64,000 nucleotides of DNA, taken from assembly GCA_963573385.1 (NCBI GenBank), contig CAUYLG010033089.1, forward strand, positions 38,222-102,221. Direction: 5' to 3'. The position numbers and the translations under genes are program-made. Positions 13,300 to 27,858 of the stretch are shown here, in pieces; positions within the stretch are counted from its first letter, which is position 1, and every line of letters begins with the position of its first letter. The DNA is from Cacajao melanocephalus. Lineage: Eukaryota > Chordata > Mammalia > Primates > Pitheciidae. The notes beneath the pieces are model-generated. The model was not told the DNA's origin, made no database searches, and saw nothing but the letters and a program-made list of their open reading frames with translations.

Positions 13300-13557
13300 A
13301 GCTAGACCAAGGGCTGGCACTGAGAACTCTTAAGAACATAATGTCCTTCTCTGATTCCCCCCAGTGAATGACACAGGAGGATATCAGGATAAGAAAGGCA
13401 GATAGTTCCTGGTTAGCCTGGAGAGAACTAACATGAACCTCCTGCCACAGCCACATCATGCAAGGCACTATGTCCAATCACCCTCAGCTTATAAATTTTC
13501 CTCCCATGAAAATGACTGTCCTGGCTCACCAGATCCTTGTTTTAGAAACACCTGCAT

Positions 13558-13689
13558 GGCTGGGCGTGGTGGCTCACGCCTGTAATCCAAGCACTTTGGA
13601 GGCCAAGGCGGGCGGATCACCTGAGGTCGGGAGTTCAAGACCAGCCTGACCAACATGGTGAAACCCCGTCTTAAAAAAAAAACAAAACA
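13558..13689 (+). mobile_element. Alu left-arm fragment
   Basis: GGCTGGGCGTGGTGGCTCAC leads. It ends after AAACCCCGTCTT in an A-rich tail, so only the left arm is present. Confidence 0.87.
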
Positions 13690-14561
13690 CCTGCATCAAG
13701 GTCAGAACTGTATTGGATCAGTTACAACTTTTTTCACAGGGGTCATTATGGGGAGTCTTCCCAGCTAAACTCACATTCTTATAGGCCATTCCAGCTCGTT
13801 GTTTGCTACATGGCCTCTCCCTTGTCTCCAAAGGAAGCCCCATGACAGGTTCTCTGCCCACTACACCACTGCTTAATATTAATGCTTTCTCAAAACAGCT
13901 GAGCACCCGGGCAGAGAAATTCAGAAGCTCAAGCCCCCCCGAGCTAAGTATAATTCCAGAAACTGAAATACCCCATCTATTGGATTCTCTCCCTGCTTTT
14001 GAGAGAAGCTTCCTCAGACTCTAAGGGAAGGGAAGCTTCGATTGTATCTGCAGCATTCCTTCTGAAGACCAGCTGCCTTCACCCTTTGATTCTTACTTTT
14101 CTCACCTGCACCTGTGGCAAAGTCACATGAAAGTAACCCCTGGCAAAATCACAAGAAAGTAAACCCTGATGAGGGCTTCAACCACCCTAAGTAACTCTGC
14201 TCTCAATGGGTGCCATACTCCTCTGCCATCACTAAAACCAGGGAATATCAGAGCTGGAAGGAACCCTGGGGATCACTTAGTCCAGACCTTCATTTAACAC
14301 ATGAGAAAACTGGAACTCGAAGAAGTAAAGACACTTGTTAAAGATCACACTGCTAATAAATGGCAGGGCCCAGATTCAACTCAGGGTCTCTGACTTCCCC
14401 ATTCCTCTGCAGCTAAAACCTGGGCTCTGTTCCAAATAAAAGAACTCTATTATTCCCCTTTGGTTTTTATCTTCTCTCCACAAACCCTGCTCCCCATTTC
14501 ACTAAACTACTGGTATTCATTTCCTAAAATGGGAAGGGAAGTGAGAAAGGAAAGAACATAC

Positions 14562-14635
14562 CTCTGGCTTCACAAGTTCTAAGAACTCCAGGTGAAATTC
14601 ATAGACATTGTCTCCTTTGGCACCATGTCCTTGAG
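14562..14635 (-). CDS. HACD3: HACD3 coding exon 3 (residues 44-68)
   Basis: This 74-nt exon encodes AQGHGAKGDNVYEFHLEF then LELVKPE, the C-terminal half of the CS/p23-like domain. The acceptor is CTGTATAG|CTCAAG and the donor CCAGAG|GTATG. One base carried from exon 2 completes Ala44. Glu63 is Asp in the human protein as I recall it, which I have not verified. Confidence 0.94.
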
Positions 14636-16049
14636 CTATACAGAAAGAAAAACATGGGTTATTGCAAGCTAGAGCAGAGCAAGGCCATCCAAAAACCAGC
14701 CTGGTGCAGTTCTTTCCTAAGTATGCAAATATTACACTTGAGTGTAGCCAAAAGGCTGAGAAGCAATGTGGTCTGCAAATCTCTATGGGTCCTGTTAAAA
14801 TGTGTGGGAGCTTGTGAGCAGTGCTCCTCAACAGCCAAATAGGCCAAATCTTTGACAAAAGTTTAGCTCCACATGTTCTCTGATGCCAGTTTCGGAGTAT
14901 TTACCCAATCTTCCAGTGTGAGCCTGACAATACCCCATACAAATAACAGGCAGGAAAAAGAATAGAGAAAGCAATGCCAAAGGGGCCACACAGATCTAAA
15001 TTTAACTTTCACAATTACTTTGGCTCAAAATCTAGAGCAGAGAAAAATTGGTGGGTGTATCATCTTGACTGCGGTTAAGGAAAGTTGCAGGGTACATGGA
15101 AATGATGGATTGTCTCAGACAGCTCTGAATCTAAAACCTCCCAACCAGGGGGAAAGAATGAAGGGAGAAGCTGACTCCTCCTTTAGCACATCCCAAATGG
15201 AACAAGGAAAAAGAATTAGCATCTTTCTCAGCTTATGAAGGACAGGTGGAACTAGGAGAGAAGTACGAGTTGGCCAATGCCCCATCTCTATGCCTTGACA
15301 TGGTTCCTTTCCCCAATTCAAGCTGGTGCCATGCCTAGGTGCCAGTGACTGCTGGACCTCCCTTCCAGACTCCTCTCTGATTCATTTACCATTTGGTTCC
15401 CTTCTGGGACTCTCTTCCCTTACCTGACCATATGTAGTCTAATAACCTGCCTACTAATATTCACTACAGGCAGCAATTATCCTCTATGGCAATAAATTCC
15501 TTAAGGTAGGACAGTATGTAAGGTCTAAGTGGCAAGATATGCTTTTTATCACTTTAAATTTCATTTAAATGTACATAAGTCCCGAAAAACCGGAGCTGAG
15601 TGGTGACTGCTCTCATCTTGAAAAACAGATACAAAAGCCAGGCTGTACTTTCATGCAAGTATATTACAGTAGATAGAATTTCACATAAAGCAGAAACTCT
15701 TCATGCTCCAATAATCCCAGGAACTGGAACAGAGAGACAGCAGAGAGAATCCTACCCCACTGGGTGACGGTGAATGCAGACCCGGCCCTCTCCAGTAAAG
15801 TAGTAAATCTGCTGATAGACGGAGGAGAAGGGAGATGGAGGCAGATTCACAGAATCAGAGACTGTCAGAGCTGAAAAGGCCTAAGACATTATCTAGGGTG
15901 TAGTGTTTCTCAAACTGGTCTGCAAGTGTAATATCAGGGAGCCACAAAGTCTCATCAAGAAAATTTCTCAGGAATGGTGAGAAGGGATGTAATAAATAAT
16001 GATTATTTTTTAAAATGTTTTTAAAGAAAAATTAAAAAAAAAAAAAAAA
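14636..16049. other. HACD3 intron 2, downstream part
   Basis: This is unique or ancient sequence. The stretch at 15850-15910 (CAGAGCTGAAAAGGCC) has the look of an ancestral mammalian repeat. A similar one lies in intron 3 at 14245-14400. Confidence 0.4.
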
Positions 16050-16349
16050 GCTGGGCACGCTGGCTCACGCCTGTAATCCCAGCACTTTGAGAGGCTGAGG
16101 CAGGTAGATCACTTGAGGTCAGGAATTTGAGACTAGCCTGGAAAACATGGTGAAACCCTGTCTCTACTAAAAATACAAAAATTTAGCCAGGCGTGGTGGC
16201 AAGCGCCTGTAATTCCTACTACTCAAGAAGCTGAGGCATGAGAGTCACTTGAACCCGGGAAGCAGAGATTGCAGTGAGCGGGGATCACGCCACTGTATTC
16301 CAGCCTGGGCGATACAGCAAGACTCAATCTCGAAATAAATAAATAAATA
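16050..16349 (+). mobile_element. Alu with (AAAT)n tail
   Basis: GCTGGGCACGCTGGCTCACG leads, with two arms, and it ends in AATA repeats. Confidence 0.92.
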
Positions 16350-16951
16350 GAATTTCTATTTTTTTGTTTTCATAATAATCTTTTTTAAAAAAAAGCAGCA
16401 TATTCTGGATCATCTAGATGGCCACTTCATAATCAAGTACTGCCATGCATTCAGTGGCTATATGTGTGTCTGTGTTGACAGCAGCAGTGGAGCCAAATAT
16501 CACTTATAGTGACCATATTTAATTTTTCATGGGTCCATGAGCCCTTGAGAGTCCTGTGGAAACATTCTCAGGTGTCCACTGGTCCTTGAGTTTAAGAAAC
16601 ACAGATGAAAATCCAACATCTTCATTGTATAGGTCCAGAGAAGTCAATAACTCGTCCAAGAAGTGGCAGAATTAGAGCTAGAAGACAGGTCTCCTGATTT
16701 CTACCCAGGATTCCTTTTTTTTTTTCTTCACCGTATCTATGCCTCTCCATGGGGGAAACAGGATTTTAAACCAATGATTTGGCTTTTCTAATCATATATC
16801 TCAAAACAATTTAGCTTACCTCATGCTTATCAGAGGAATGAATATCAACAAAAAAAGGGATAAGACAAATAGATTTTTTTAAAAAAAGGGAAACCACCAC
16901 CACACCTCTTTAGCTGTGTATAGAGATGGGAGCATTTGCTGGGATACTGAC

Positions 16952-16994
16952 CTTTGAAATGCAGCACATTTTCAGTGATGCTGATGGCAGGGTT
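16952..16994 (-). CDS. HACD3: HACD3 coding exon 2 (residues 30-43)
   Basis: This 43-nt exon encodes NPAISITENVLHFK plus one base of Ala44, within the CS domain. The acceptor is CTTCACAG|AACC and the donor AAAG|GTCAGT. It is separated from exon 1 by a 19.6-kb intron. It is short but recognisable by sequence and by phase fit to both neighbours. Confidence 0.94.
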
Positions 16995-17590
16995 CTGTGA
17001 AGAGACCAAGAATGCAACAAGGCATTTTAATGAAGAAGAAAAAATGAGATTAAACCAGGGGCTTCTTCCCCTCATCCTTCTCCCATGAGTAGTCAACTTC
17101 CTACTCTGTGCCTCCCCCAGAAATATATTTAGTCATTTATTCACATCTGTGTAGGCTTCCTCTATGTCTGTCTGTACCTAAGATTGCAGACTCCTGCAAG
17201 AAGGACCCTAACCTGCTCTAACTATCCAAACAATCAACTACTGCATCAGTCCATTCTGAAAATGGCCAGTCATGCAAGGTGCTATGTGAGATATGACAGA
17301 GGAATACACAGATCTCCAGTGGGACAGATGAGGCACTTTTTGTGAGAAGATATCAAATAGTTATCAAGAAATATATGGTCAAGATTGAAAGGGTGGTTAA
17401 AGGCAGTAAGTGTTAGCAGAGTTAAGAGAGAGAGCACAATGGGAATAGAGTGGTGGGGAAAAGCTCCACCAAAGGTGAGACCTGTACTGCAACCTGAACA
17501 ATAAATTCATTCAATGGGCAGAGGATTGCAGGTGGTGAATGAAAATGAAACATGCTGTGCCTGTGGTTCTAACTCAGCTCAGGCTCCAGA
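16995..17590. other. HACD3 intron 1, proximal stretch
   Basis: I see no recognised repeat, exon or regulatory motif in this piece. Confidence 0.5.
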
Positions 17591-17599
17591 GTCTCTTAA

Positions 17600-18000
17600 C
17601 CCACAAAGGAAACAAGACTCAGAAGAGGTCAAAATTCTCCAACTGCTCACTGATTCCCAGAAGTTGCTACATACCTTCAATTTGGCAGCATAATTTAAAG
17701 TGAAACTACTTCACATTTTTTTCAGTGGATGAGAAACAACCCACCTCCCACTTCCAGCTCCCGGTTAATAAGCAAGAGGCAGCTTGTTCTCAGTGTCATG
17801 CTGTTTGTTTTTCTTCTCCTGCAGGCTTAGCTTTCTGGGCTCCTCAACTACAGCAGTCATCTGACCACAACCTCATGAGATTCCAAGCCAGAACAACCCA
17901 ACAGAGCCCCTCCTGAAGTCCTAACCCACAGAAACTGTGAGAGACAATAAATGATTATTGTTGCTTTAAGCATTTGTTAGATTGCAACAAATAACAAATA
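17600..18000 (+). mobile_element. MLT1-type MaLR LTR, degraded
   Basis: The 3' part reads CCCACAGAAACTGTGAGAGAC followed by AATAAATGATTATTGTTGC and TTTAAGCA. This is the usual MLT1 end with its polyadenylation signal. The 5' border is unclear. Confidence 0.6.
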
Positions 18001-18003
18001 ATT

Positions 18004-18560
18004 ATTAACTGCAATTACTTCTTTAAATGTTTGGTAGAACTTCCAGGTGAAGCCAGTTAGACCTGCAAGTTTCCCTGTGGGAAGATTTCTGACTATTTAT
18101 TTAATGGTGACTGGGCTATCCAGGTTTTCTATCTCTTTTATAGAAACTATCTTTATTTCTTGAAATGTGTCCATTTTATCTGATATGAACTTGTTTAATA
18201 CTTTCTTTCTTTTTTTAAAAAAAGTCACCCAGGCTGGAGTGCAGTGGCTCAGCTTCGGTTCATGCAACCTCCACCTCCCGGGTTCAAGCAATTCTGATTC
18301 AGCCTCTCCAGTAGCTGGGATTACAGGCGTGCGCCACCACGCCTGACTAATTTTTATATTTTTAGTAGACACAGGGTTTTGTCATGTTGGCCAGACTGGT
18401 CTCCAACTCCATACCTCAGGTGATCCACCCACCTCAGCCTCCCAAATTGCTGGGATTACAGGCGTGAACCACCGTGCCCGGCCCCCAATTTCATTTCTAC
18501 CTTGTTAACTTTTCAATGTTTTTAAGACATTTTTATTCAACACTTTTAGTTATTTTTAAT
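18004..18560 (-). mobile_element. L1 ORF2 fragment, antisense, split by an Alu
   Basis: TTCTTTAAATGTTTGGTAGA and following bases read as reverse-complement L1 reverse-transcriptase region. The element resumes after the Alu at 18207-18483. Confidence 0.6.
18207..18483 (-). mobile_element. Alu, antisense
   Basis: Begins TTTCTTTTTTTAAAAAAAGT and lacks the usual GAGACGGAGTC block. Ends CCGTGCCCGGCC. Confidence 0.88.
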
Positions 18561-18640
18561 AGAAAGCTCGATCTACACAACCTAGCCCATCTCTTACTAG
18601 AAAAGGAACTGTGCCTTTGCTTATGAAAAGAGGAGTGAAT

Positions 18641-18796
18641 AGCCAGGCATTGTGCCATGCACCTATAGTTCCAGCTACTCGGGAGGCTGAAGTGGGAGGA
18701 TCACTTGAACCCAGGGGTTTGAATGCAGCTAGGGGAACATAGCAAGTAGCCAGACCCCGTCTCTAATTCTCTTAAAAAATAAAAAGAGAAAGAGAG
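18641..18796 (+). mobile_element. Alu partial copy
   Basis: GCCAGGCATTGTGCCATGCA leads a shortened arm, with an AAAAATAAAAAGAG tail abutting the next Alu. Confidence 0.75.
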
Positions 18797-19087
<291 letters not shown>

Positions 19088-19139
19088 GTCAATAAGGAAA
19101 AGGGAATAGGAAAACTTTCAAATCCACAGCAACTGTCAA

Positions 19140-19439
19140 TTTTTTTTTTTTTTTGGAGACAGAATCTCCCTTTGTCACCCTGGCTGGAGTGCAGTGGTGC
19201 GATCTCGGCTCACTGCATCCTCTACCTCCCAGGCTCAAGGATTCTTCTACTTCACCCTCTCAAGTAGCTGGGACTATAGGTCCACATCACCATGCCTGGC
19301 TAATATATTTTTTAAATTTTTTGTAGAGACAGTCTCCTTAATGTTGCCCAGGCTGGTCCCGAACTGCTGGGCTCATGCAATCCTCCACCTCAGGCTACCA
19401 AACCGCTGGGATTACAGGCATGAGCCACCGTGCCCAGCC
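19140..19439 (-). mobile_element. Alu, antisense
   Basis: T15 then GGAGACAGAATCTCCC, closing at CCGTGCCCAGCC. Confidence 0.92.
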
Positions 19440-20182
19440 ATCATTTTAAAAATAACAATAAAATCACTTCTATCACAGGTCTGTTATAAGGATTAAATTA
19501 TCACAGCACACACAGAGCCTGGCAACTAGTAAGAATTTATATTCCGGTTGCTTTTCTTCCTCTGACTAGAGTGTCCATCTAAATTTCCATGCCTGGTGAA
19601 CACTAATTCTCTTTCAAAGTTCAGGACAAATGTTAATTCCTCTTCCCTCCGCCTCACCCCTAACATCAGAATCAACAGCTTCCTTCCTACTTTGCATTCA
19701 ACTTTACTATAATACTTATCACATTGTTCCATAATCATTGGGATTGTTTAACTGCCCCTCTTGACCTGAGTTCTTTGATGGCAGGGAATGGGTCTTATTC
19801 ACCTCTATATACCTAATGCCTCAGTAACTGTTTAGTGAACTAAAATCAATTCATCCCATCTTCAGAATCTCTGGTGAACTACAAAGAGCATGCTCAAGTA
19901 TACCCCCTCACAGGAGGAAGAGTGATAAAGAGGCTTATATGTGAATTTCTCAAGACTCCACTTGTGCTTTTTTTCCTTTGCTGATCCTGTCCTGTATTCT
20001 TCAACTGTCCTTAGTCATAAGTACAATTATATACTAAGTCCCATGAATGAATCCTTCTAGCAAATCACTAAGCACACTAGTGGGTGCTGGGAACCCCCAA
20101 AACTGTGTGTATTTTTATGTGATCCTCTTCACCCCAATGTTTTATTTTGAAAACTTTTAAATCTACAAAAAAAATGGAAAAA

Positions 20183-20477
20183 GCCAGGTGCAGTGGCTCA
20201 TGCCTATAATCCTAACACTATGGGAGGCCGAGGCAGGCAGATCATGAGGTCAGATTGAGACCATCCTGGCTAACATGGTGAAACACCGACTCTACTAAAA
20301 ATACAAAAAATTAGCTGGGTGTAGTGGCACACGCCTGTAGTCTCAGCTCCTCGGGAGGCTGAGGCAGAAGAATTGCTTGAACCCGGGAGGCAGGGAGGTT
20401 GCAGTGAGCCAAGATCACGCCACTACATTCCAGATGGTGACAGAGCGAGACTCCCATCTCAAAAAAAAAAAAAAAAT
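20183..20477 (+). mobile_element. Alu, full length
   Basis: GCCAGGTGCAGTGGCTCATG leads, with two arms and about 17 terminal A residues. Confidence 0.92.
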
Positions 20478-20488
20478 TGAAAAAAATG

Positions 20489-20637
20489 AGCCAGATGTGG
20501 TGGCTCACACCTGTAATCCCAGCACTTTGGAAGGCCAAAGCAGGCATATCACTTGACACCAGGACTTTGGGGCCAGCCTGAACTCCAGCCTGGGCAACAG
20601 AGCAAGACCCTGTCTCAAGTAAAAAAGAAAAAAAATA
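20489..20637 (+). mobile_element. Alu with internal deletion
   Basis: GCCAGATGTGGTGGCTCACA leads. It jumps to AACTCCAGCCTGGGCAACAG, losing about half the element. Confidence 0.85.
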
Positions 20638-20939
20638 GTATAATGAAAACTCACATGCCTTTTACCAATTGATTGCTAAATGTCATATTTTTTTTTTCGG
20701 GTAGGGATAGCCTCCATTCTACAAAATATAATGAAAGCTCTCCAACATTTGCTTTTTATATGCACCCTTTTTTTGTGAATCATTTCAAAATGAGCTGCAG
20801 ACATCATACTTTACCTCTGAATATTTCCCCTCCTAAGAAATTATATTATCTTGCATAATTACCAATGCTTTCTAATACCTAAGAACAATAACTCCATTTT
20901 ATCTAATAAGAAATCCACATAAACAATTGTCTTAAAGAT

Positions 20940-21440
20940 GTTCAACTGTTTTGATTATTTATTGTAATGCAAGAAACCACTCCAAAACTTGACTTAAAAC
21001 AACTATTTTATTATCTTACATGATTTTACAGGTTGACTGGGCTCAGCTATATAATTCTATTCCACGTAATGTTGGCTAGGGTTATAGTTTATTGGGCTGG
21101 AACATTCAAGATGGGTCGCTCACTTAGTTCATAACTGTTGTTGGTTGTCATTTGAGAATTTACCTAAAACTGCTGACCAGAATAACTGTATGTGGCCACT
21201 CCATGTGGCTTGGGTCTCTCACAGCAGGGCTGCTCAGTTCTGAGGGAACATCTCAAGAGCAAGTGCTCCAAGAGAGAAGACGAAGCTGGCAGTCCTCTTA
21301 CAAAGAGTAAGCCTGGAACTGGTCACAGCATCATTCTCCAGCATTCTATTCACTAAGCTGCCACAGGGCCTGCCCAGATTCAGGGAAAGAAGAAATAAAC
21401 TGCGAGTTTTGATGGCACTCTTGAAGTGGTTATCCTGAAG
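20940..21440. repeat. Ancestral interspersed repeat, unassigned
   Basis: CCAAAACTTGACTTAAAACA, then GGTTGACTGGGCTCAGCT and TGGCCACTCCATGTGGCTTG recall a common mammalian ancestral repeat. I cannot name the family. Confidence 0.4.
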
Positions 21441-21857
21441 CCACTACATTCATACTTTTTAAAAAAAATCCAGGATCCAATCCAGGTTCATCTATTCCTC
21501 TTGTCATGCCTATTTTTATTTAATACAGACTTACACTTTTATTTGTTTATTAACCCATGCCAGTTGTCTTGTAAAATATATCATAGTCTGGCCATTCCTT
21601 CATATTAACCATTTTTGACAAAAACATTTCATATTTATGGCATCATTATGTTAGATGGTGACAATAAATTTGATCATTAAATTGAGAAGGTGACTGCCAG
21701 AACGTTCTACTGTAGTGTTTCCTTTTGTAATCAGCAAGTTATCTAATAATGTGATTTGCCATTCCCTCACAACATTCTTTCATCCAATGGTACAGTCAAC
21801 CACTGTTAATCCTTACCCGAGGCATTTTCACACTGGAGGTTACAAAATTATAATTTT

Positions 21858-22216
<359 letters not shown>

Positions 22217-22254
22217 TAAGAAAGAGTTTTCCCTTTTTCTCTTCTCTCCCTCTC

Positions 22255-22960
22255 TTTTTTTAATTGAAATTTTTACTGAGATAATTATAGATTCACATGC
22301 AGCTCCAAGAAATAAATATATACACCTACTATGTACCCACAAAAATAAAAAAAATTTAAAAAGAAATAGTACTAAGAGATTTCTTGTACACTGCCTAGTT
22401 TCCCCCAATGGTAGCGTTTTACAAAACTATAGTATAATATCAAAAATCAGGATACTGACATTGACACAATCCACCTACCTTATTCAGATTTCCCAGTTTT
22501 ACTTGCATTTGCTTGCAGGAATGTGTGTGTGCATCTGTGTGCTAAGTTCTATACAATTTGATCACATGTATAGGTTCATCTACCTACTGTCACAGTCAAG
22601 ATACTAAACAGCTCTAGATCCCTTGTGGTGCCTTTGCAAAAACCTCCAGCCCCCTCCTCCAGCCTGCACCCTCTCTGGTCTGTATTTGTTTTTGACTATC
22701 ACTATGGACTCACAGGTTTTCTTTTGTGATCCACTCAGCCATATTCCATAGCCATTATTACTCTTTTTGATGTTCAAATTGTCACCAACTTGGCCAGTAG
22801 CAATCCCTTCAAACCAGCTCCTGTATTATTCTGACATGACCGTGTATCCTTGAGGATATTTTGTTCTTTCTCTGGCACAGATTTGGAATAATTGGCCATT
22901 TCTTCAAGGAGACATAGTTCTTTTGGTTGGAAATGGTAATTTAGAAGCCATAATCTAAGC
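22255..22960. mobile_element. L1M-like fragment
   Basis: ATAATTATAGATTCACATGC, AATGGTAGCGTTTTACAAAA and CAGATTTCCCAGTTTTACTT are typical of an old L1 3' end. Orientation and subfamily are not resolved. Confidence 0.45.
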
Positions 22961-23449
22961 ACACTGAGGTATAGTCAATATTCATCGTTCAGTGGACTAG
23001 CTAGGAATTTAAAAAACCATGATATCATAGCGAAATTTCCAATTCAAGCTATTACAAGGCATTTCCTTACCTTGTTATTTAACATTTATATCTCTTATAG
23101 TGAAAATATTCCTAATAACATTAATACATTTATATATTTGTTTTATTCCAAAAAATTTCAGAATTAGAATATCAACTTTTTTAACCAACAATAAACCTAC
23201 TAATTACTTGCAGATGTTTCCTTGTTAATAAGAAAAAAAGAAAATTTGTATTCAATTTAAAAGAAAAGGAAAGGGGAAAAACCCCTTCTAAGTGTAACAT
23301 TTAATTGCAGTTCTTTTTGTCCTTGGAATATGACCCACTAAAAGCGGGGAGGGTTGATTCTTTAAAAGGACATTATCTACTAAAGAACCAGGGTACTGTG
23401 TTCAAATGTTGTTTGTATTGATCAATTTATCTGTATGATTTTGTCATCA

Positions 23450-24230
23450 ATTTGATATACAGTTAGGTGCTCTTGATTCTGTTTATATAATTTCGAGATT
23501 TGATTTTTTTATTCTTTTTTAATACAATTTTATCTTTGAATACGTAAAACATTCCCATTGTTCAAAAGTCAAACTTTATAAAATGATTTCCTCAAAAATC
23601 TTGCTCCCATATCCATTCTCCTCTACACATTCCTACTCCCCACTTACCAGTAACCATTTCATTCATTTCTGGTTTATCTATTCTCTGTATATGCATGTGT
23701 GTGTTGCAAAAATTAGCAAATATATTCAGATATTCTTATTTTCATCCAGGCACAGAGAGTTTTGCCTGAAATCTGAGCACTTTGGGAGACCAAGGCGGGT
23801 AGATCGCTTGAGCTCAGGAGTTCGAAACCAAGCTGGGCAACATGGTGAAACTCTGTCTCTACAAAAAATACAAAAATTAGCCTGGCATGGTGGCATGTGC
23901 CTATAGTCTCAGCTACTTGGAAGACTAAGGTAGGAGGATCGCTTCGGCCCAGGAAGTCAAAGCTGCAGTGAGCCAGGATCATGCCATTGCACTTCAGCCT
24001 GGGTCACAGAGTGAGATCCTGTCTCAAACATCTAAAACAGATATTCTTATTTTCCCTTCTTTCTATACAAAAGTAGCATACAGTATACATTCTTATACAT
24101 CTTGCTTTTTTTTTCATCTAAATAAATCCTTATCAGTTCATAAAGATCTTACTCTTTGTTATAGCTATATAATACTCAATTTTGTGTTTGTGTCAGTTTG
24201 TATCATCTTCTAATTCCCCATTTTGGGGAC
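23450..24230 (-). mobile_element. L1M-like antisense fragment split by an Alu
   Basis: ATTCCCATTGTTCAAAAGTC, CTCCCCACTTACCAGTAACC and GAGGTTTATC-like phrases around the Alu resemble an old L1 3' UTR in reverse. Confidence 0.4.
23744..24037 (+). mobile_element. Alu with 17-bp target duplication
   Basis: Flanked by CAGATATTCTTATTTTC at 23727-23743 and 24038-24054. The body is diverged at its 5' end and the A tail is degraded. Confidence 0.88.
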
Positions 24231-24608
24231 ATAAACAATTTCAAAGAATACCAACCAACTTCAGGTTACTAGGAGACCATGGTAAAATGAAACAAAACAA
24301 GACTATTGCATAAATTTGTCTAATGACAGGTCACTATGCCATCTACAAAATACCAAATCATAGAACTGTCCCTGCTTTCTGGCAACATCCAATCTATAGC
24401 AGACCCCACTTCCTTAGATACCCCCGCCATCACCCAACAAAAGCCCAAATCCTATAAAACAAGTTCTTTTTTGATACCCTCTTACTGAGATACCACATAT
24501 TTCCCTATGGTGTGTGTTCTCCCTCACTGGAACAAGTGATAAACTCAACTTGTTTAACTACCAGGTGTGTTCTGGTGATCTTTGGCTGAATGGCATTAAC
24601 AGTTTAAA
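24231..24608 (+). mobile_element. LTR-like repeat, copy A
   Basis: It shares several blocks with 32965-33435, including CCCAAATCCTATAA, TCAACTTGTTTAACTAC and AGGTGTGTTC. The ATAAA and the 3' sequence suggest an old retroviral LTR. Family not determined. Confidence 0.5.
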
Positions 24609-24929
24609 TAAACTTTCGAAGAGCTCTTTCAATAAATAAAAAATACTCGAAGTAATAAGAAAGCTTGTATCACAGTATAATCAGCAGCATTTTTCCCCTC
24701 ATTATCATGATGGGAAAAAAATAAAATAGTGGTGCATTTTGCAATCAAGTCTAAGATATCATAAAATTCTGTTTTCACCCAGACTATTGCCCTGAACTCT
24801 GTATTTGCATAGTTATATTACTAGTTCACATTTTCACATGGAAATTGTTTAAAACAAGACTCTCAAACTAATATATCCAAAAGGGGACTCTTGATTTTGG
24901 CCCCTAAACCTCTTCTCCAGTCTTAATCA

Positions 24930-25740
24930 TTTCAGTAAACTGTACTGTCATCTACTCTGTGCTTAAGCCAAGATCGTAAGACTAGTCATTAATTCTTTTC
25001 TCTTCCTCTCCAACAAGTCCATCAAGGCCTAAAGGTTCTCGCCAAATACAACTCAAATGTGTCCACAGCTCTCCACCTCCACATCCCTAGACTGAGCCGC
25101 CTCATCTCTCACCCATACTACTATAACAGTCTCCCTAAATGGTTTTCTAGATTTCACTTTTGCCCCTTTATAATTCATATAGCAGCCAGAATAATCTTTT
25201 TTGAAACACAAATCCCACAAAGTCACCTCTCCACTTAAAACTCTTTAATAGTTTCCCATTGCTCTTACAATAAAACCCAAGCTCCTTACCATGGCAACAA
25301 GGCTCTACATGACCTACATTTTGCAAACCCTTCCATCCCCATCTCCTTCTTATTCCTCACTACACTCCAAACATACTAATATGCTTTCTGCTCCTGGAAC
25401 CTCACTAAGCCTTTGCTTGCCTTTAGGTCTGTGGACTTGTTAGTATGTTCTTGTCCCAGCTTTCTGTACAATTCGTTTTATCTTTCAAGTTTCACCTAGC
25501 TAGAATGTCACCTCTTCAATGAAGACTTCCCTGACCACTGTATTTAAAATAGCCTCTACTGATTATTCTCTATTTCATCACCCTCTTTATTTCCCTCACA
25601 GAACTTAATCTAGGTAATTATTTATTAACATATCTATTGTCTGTCTCCCTCAATCTGAAGGTAGTCCCTTTATATGTATTGCTCACTACTGAATATCTAG
25701 TACTTAGCACTGTGCCTGGACCATTGTGGTCAATAGTTAC
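24930..25740 (+). mobile_element. L2-like LINE remnant
   Basis: TTTCCCATTGCTCTTACAAT, CAAGCTCCTTACCATGGC and GTCACCTCTTCAATGAAGAC resemble the ancient L2-type 3' region. Heavily diverged. Confidence 0.45.
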
Positions 25741-26110
25741 CAGATTATTTAACTTACTGCTTTCTAAGTACTTTTGTGCTGTCGTAATAAACAGCTTAGA
25801 CTTACTGATTTCTATTATGAAATATTTCAAGCAATCAGACAAACAGAAAATAATAGCAAACACCACTATATCTAACATCTGTTAGCATTTTGCTTTATTT
25901 GCCTCCATTTTTAAAAAAATAAATAAAACAGATACGGATACATTATACAATTATTCGATCCCAATGCCCTCTCTCACTCAAACACACCCATCTTCGCAGG
26001 TAACCACTATTCTAGGATTGGAGTTTGTCATTTCCACTTTATTTCTTTATTCACTTACAACATGTTGGGCATTCACAACAATATACAGAATGATTTTACA
26101 TGTCACATAA

Positions 26111-26464
<354 letters not shown>

Positions 26465-26731
26465 TTGATATTGTATTTATAAGCTTTAATTCTATAAAGA
26501 TAGTTCTGTTTCATTCATTGTAGCTGTTGTACAGTATGCCATTGTATAAATATACCACAATTTCTTCACTTTCCAGCTGACAAAAATTGAGGCTGTTTTC
26601 AATTCTTTGCTGCAATGAACATTCTACCTCCACCTGCATGTGTGTAAGAGCTTCTCTAAAAAGCAAACCTTCCAAGTCATAAAGACACGTCTTCAGCTTG
26701 ACAAGATAGTGCCAAACTGTTCTCCAAATCA

Positions 26732-27091
<360 letters not shown>

Positions 27092-27357
27092 TCACAAATA
27101 GTTGGTCATGTCACACTTTTTCATTTTTCCCAATCTAATGTGAGAAAACAGTATCCTATCATTGTAATGTACAGGCATACCTTGGAGCTATTGCAGGTTC
27201 TGTTCCAGATCACCACAATAAAGCTTATACCACAATAAAGTGAGTCACACAAATGTTTTCATTTCCTAGTACATATAAATGCTATGTTTACATTATACTG
27301 TAGTCTATTGAGTATGCAATATTATTCTAAAAAACAGTATACATACCTTAACTTTAA

Positions 27358-27858
<501 letters not shown>
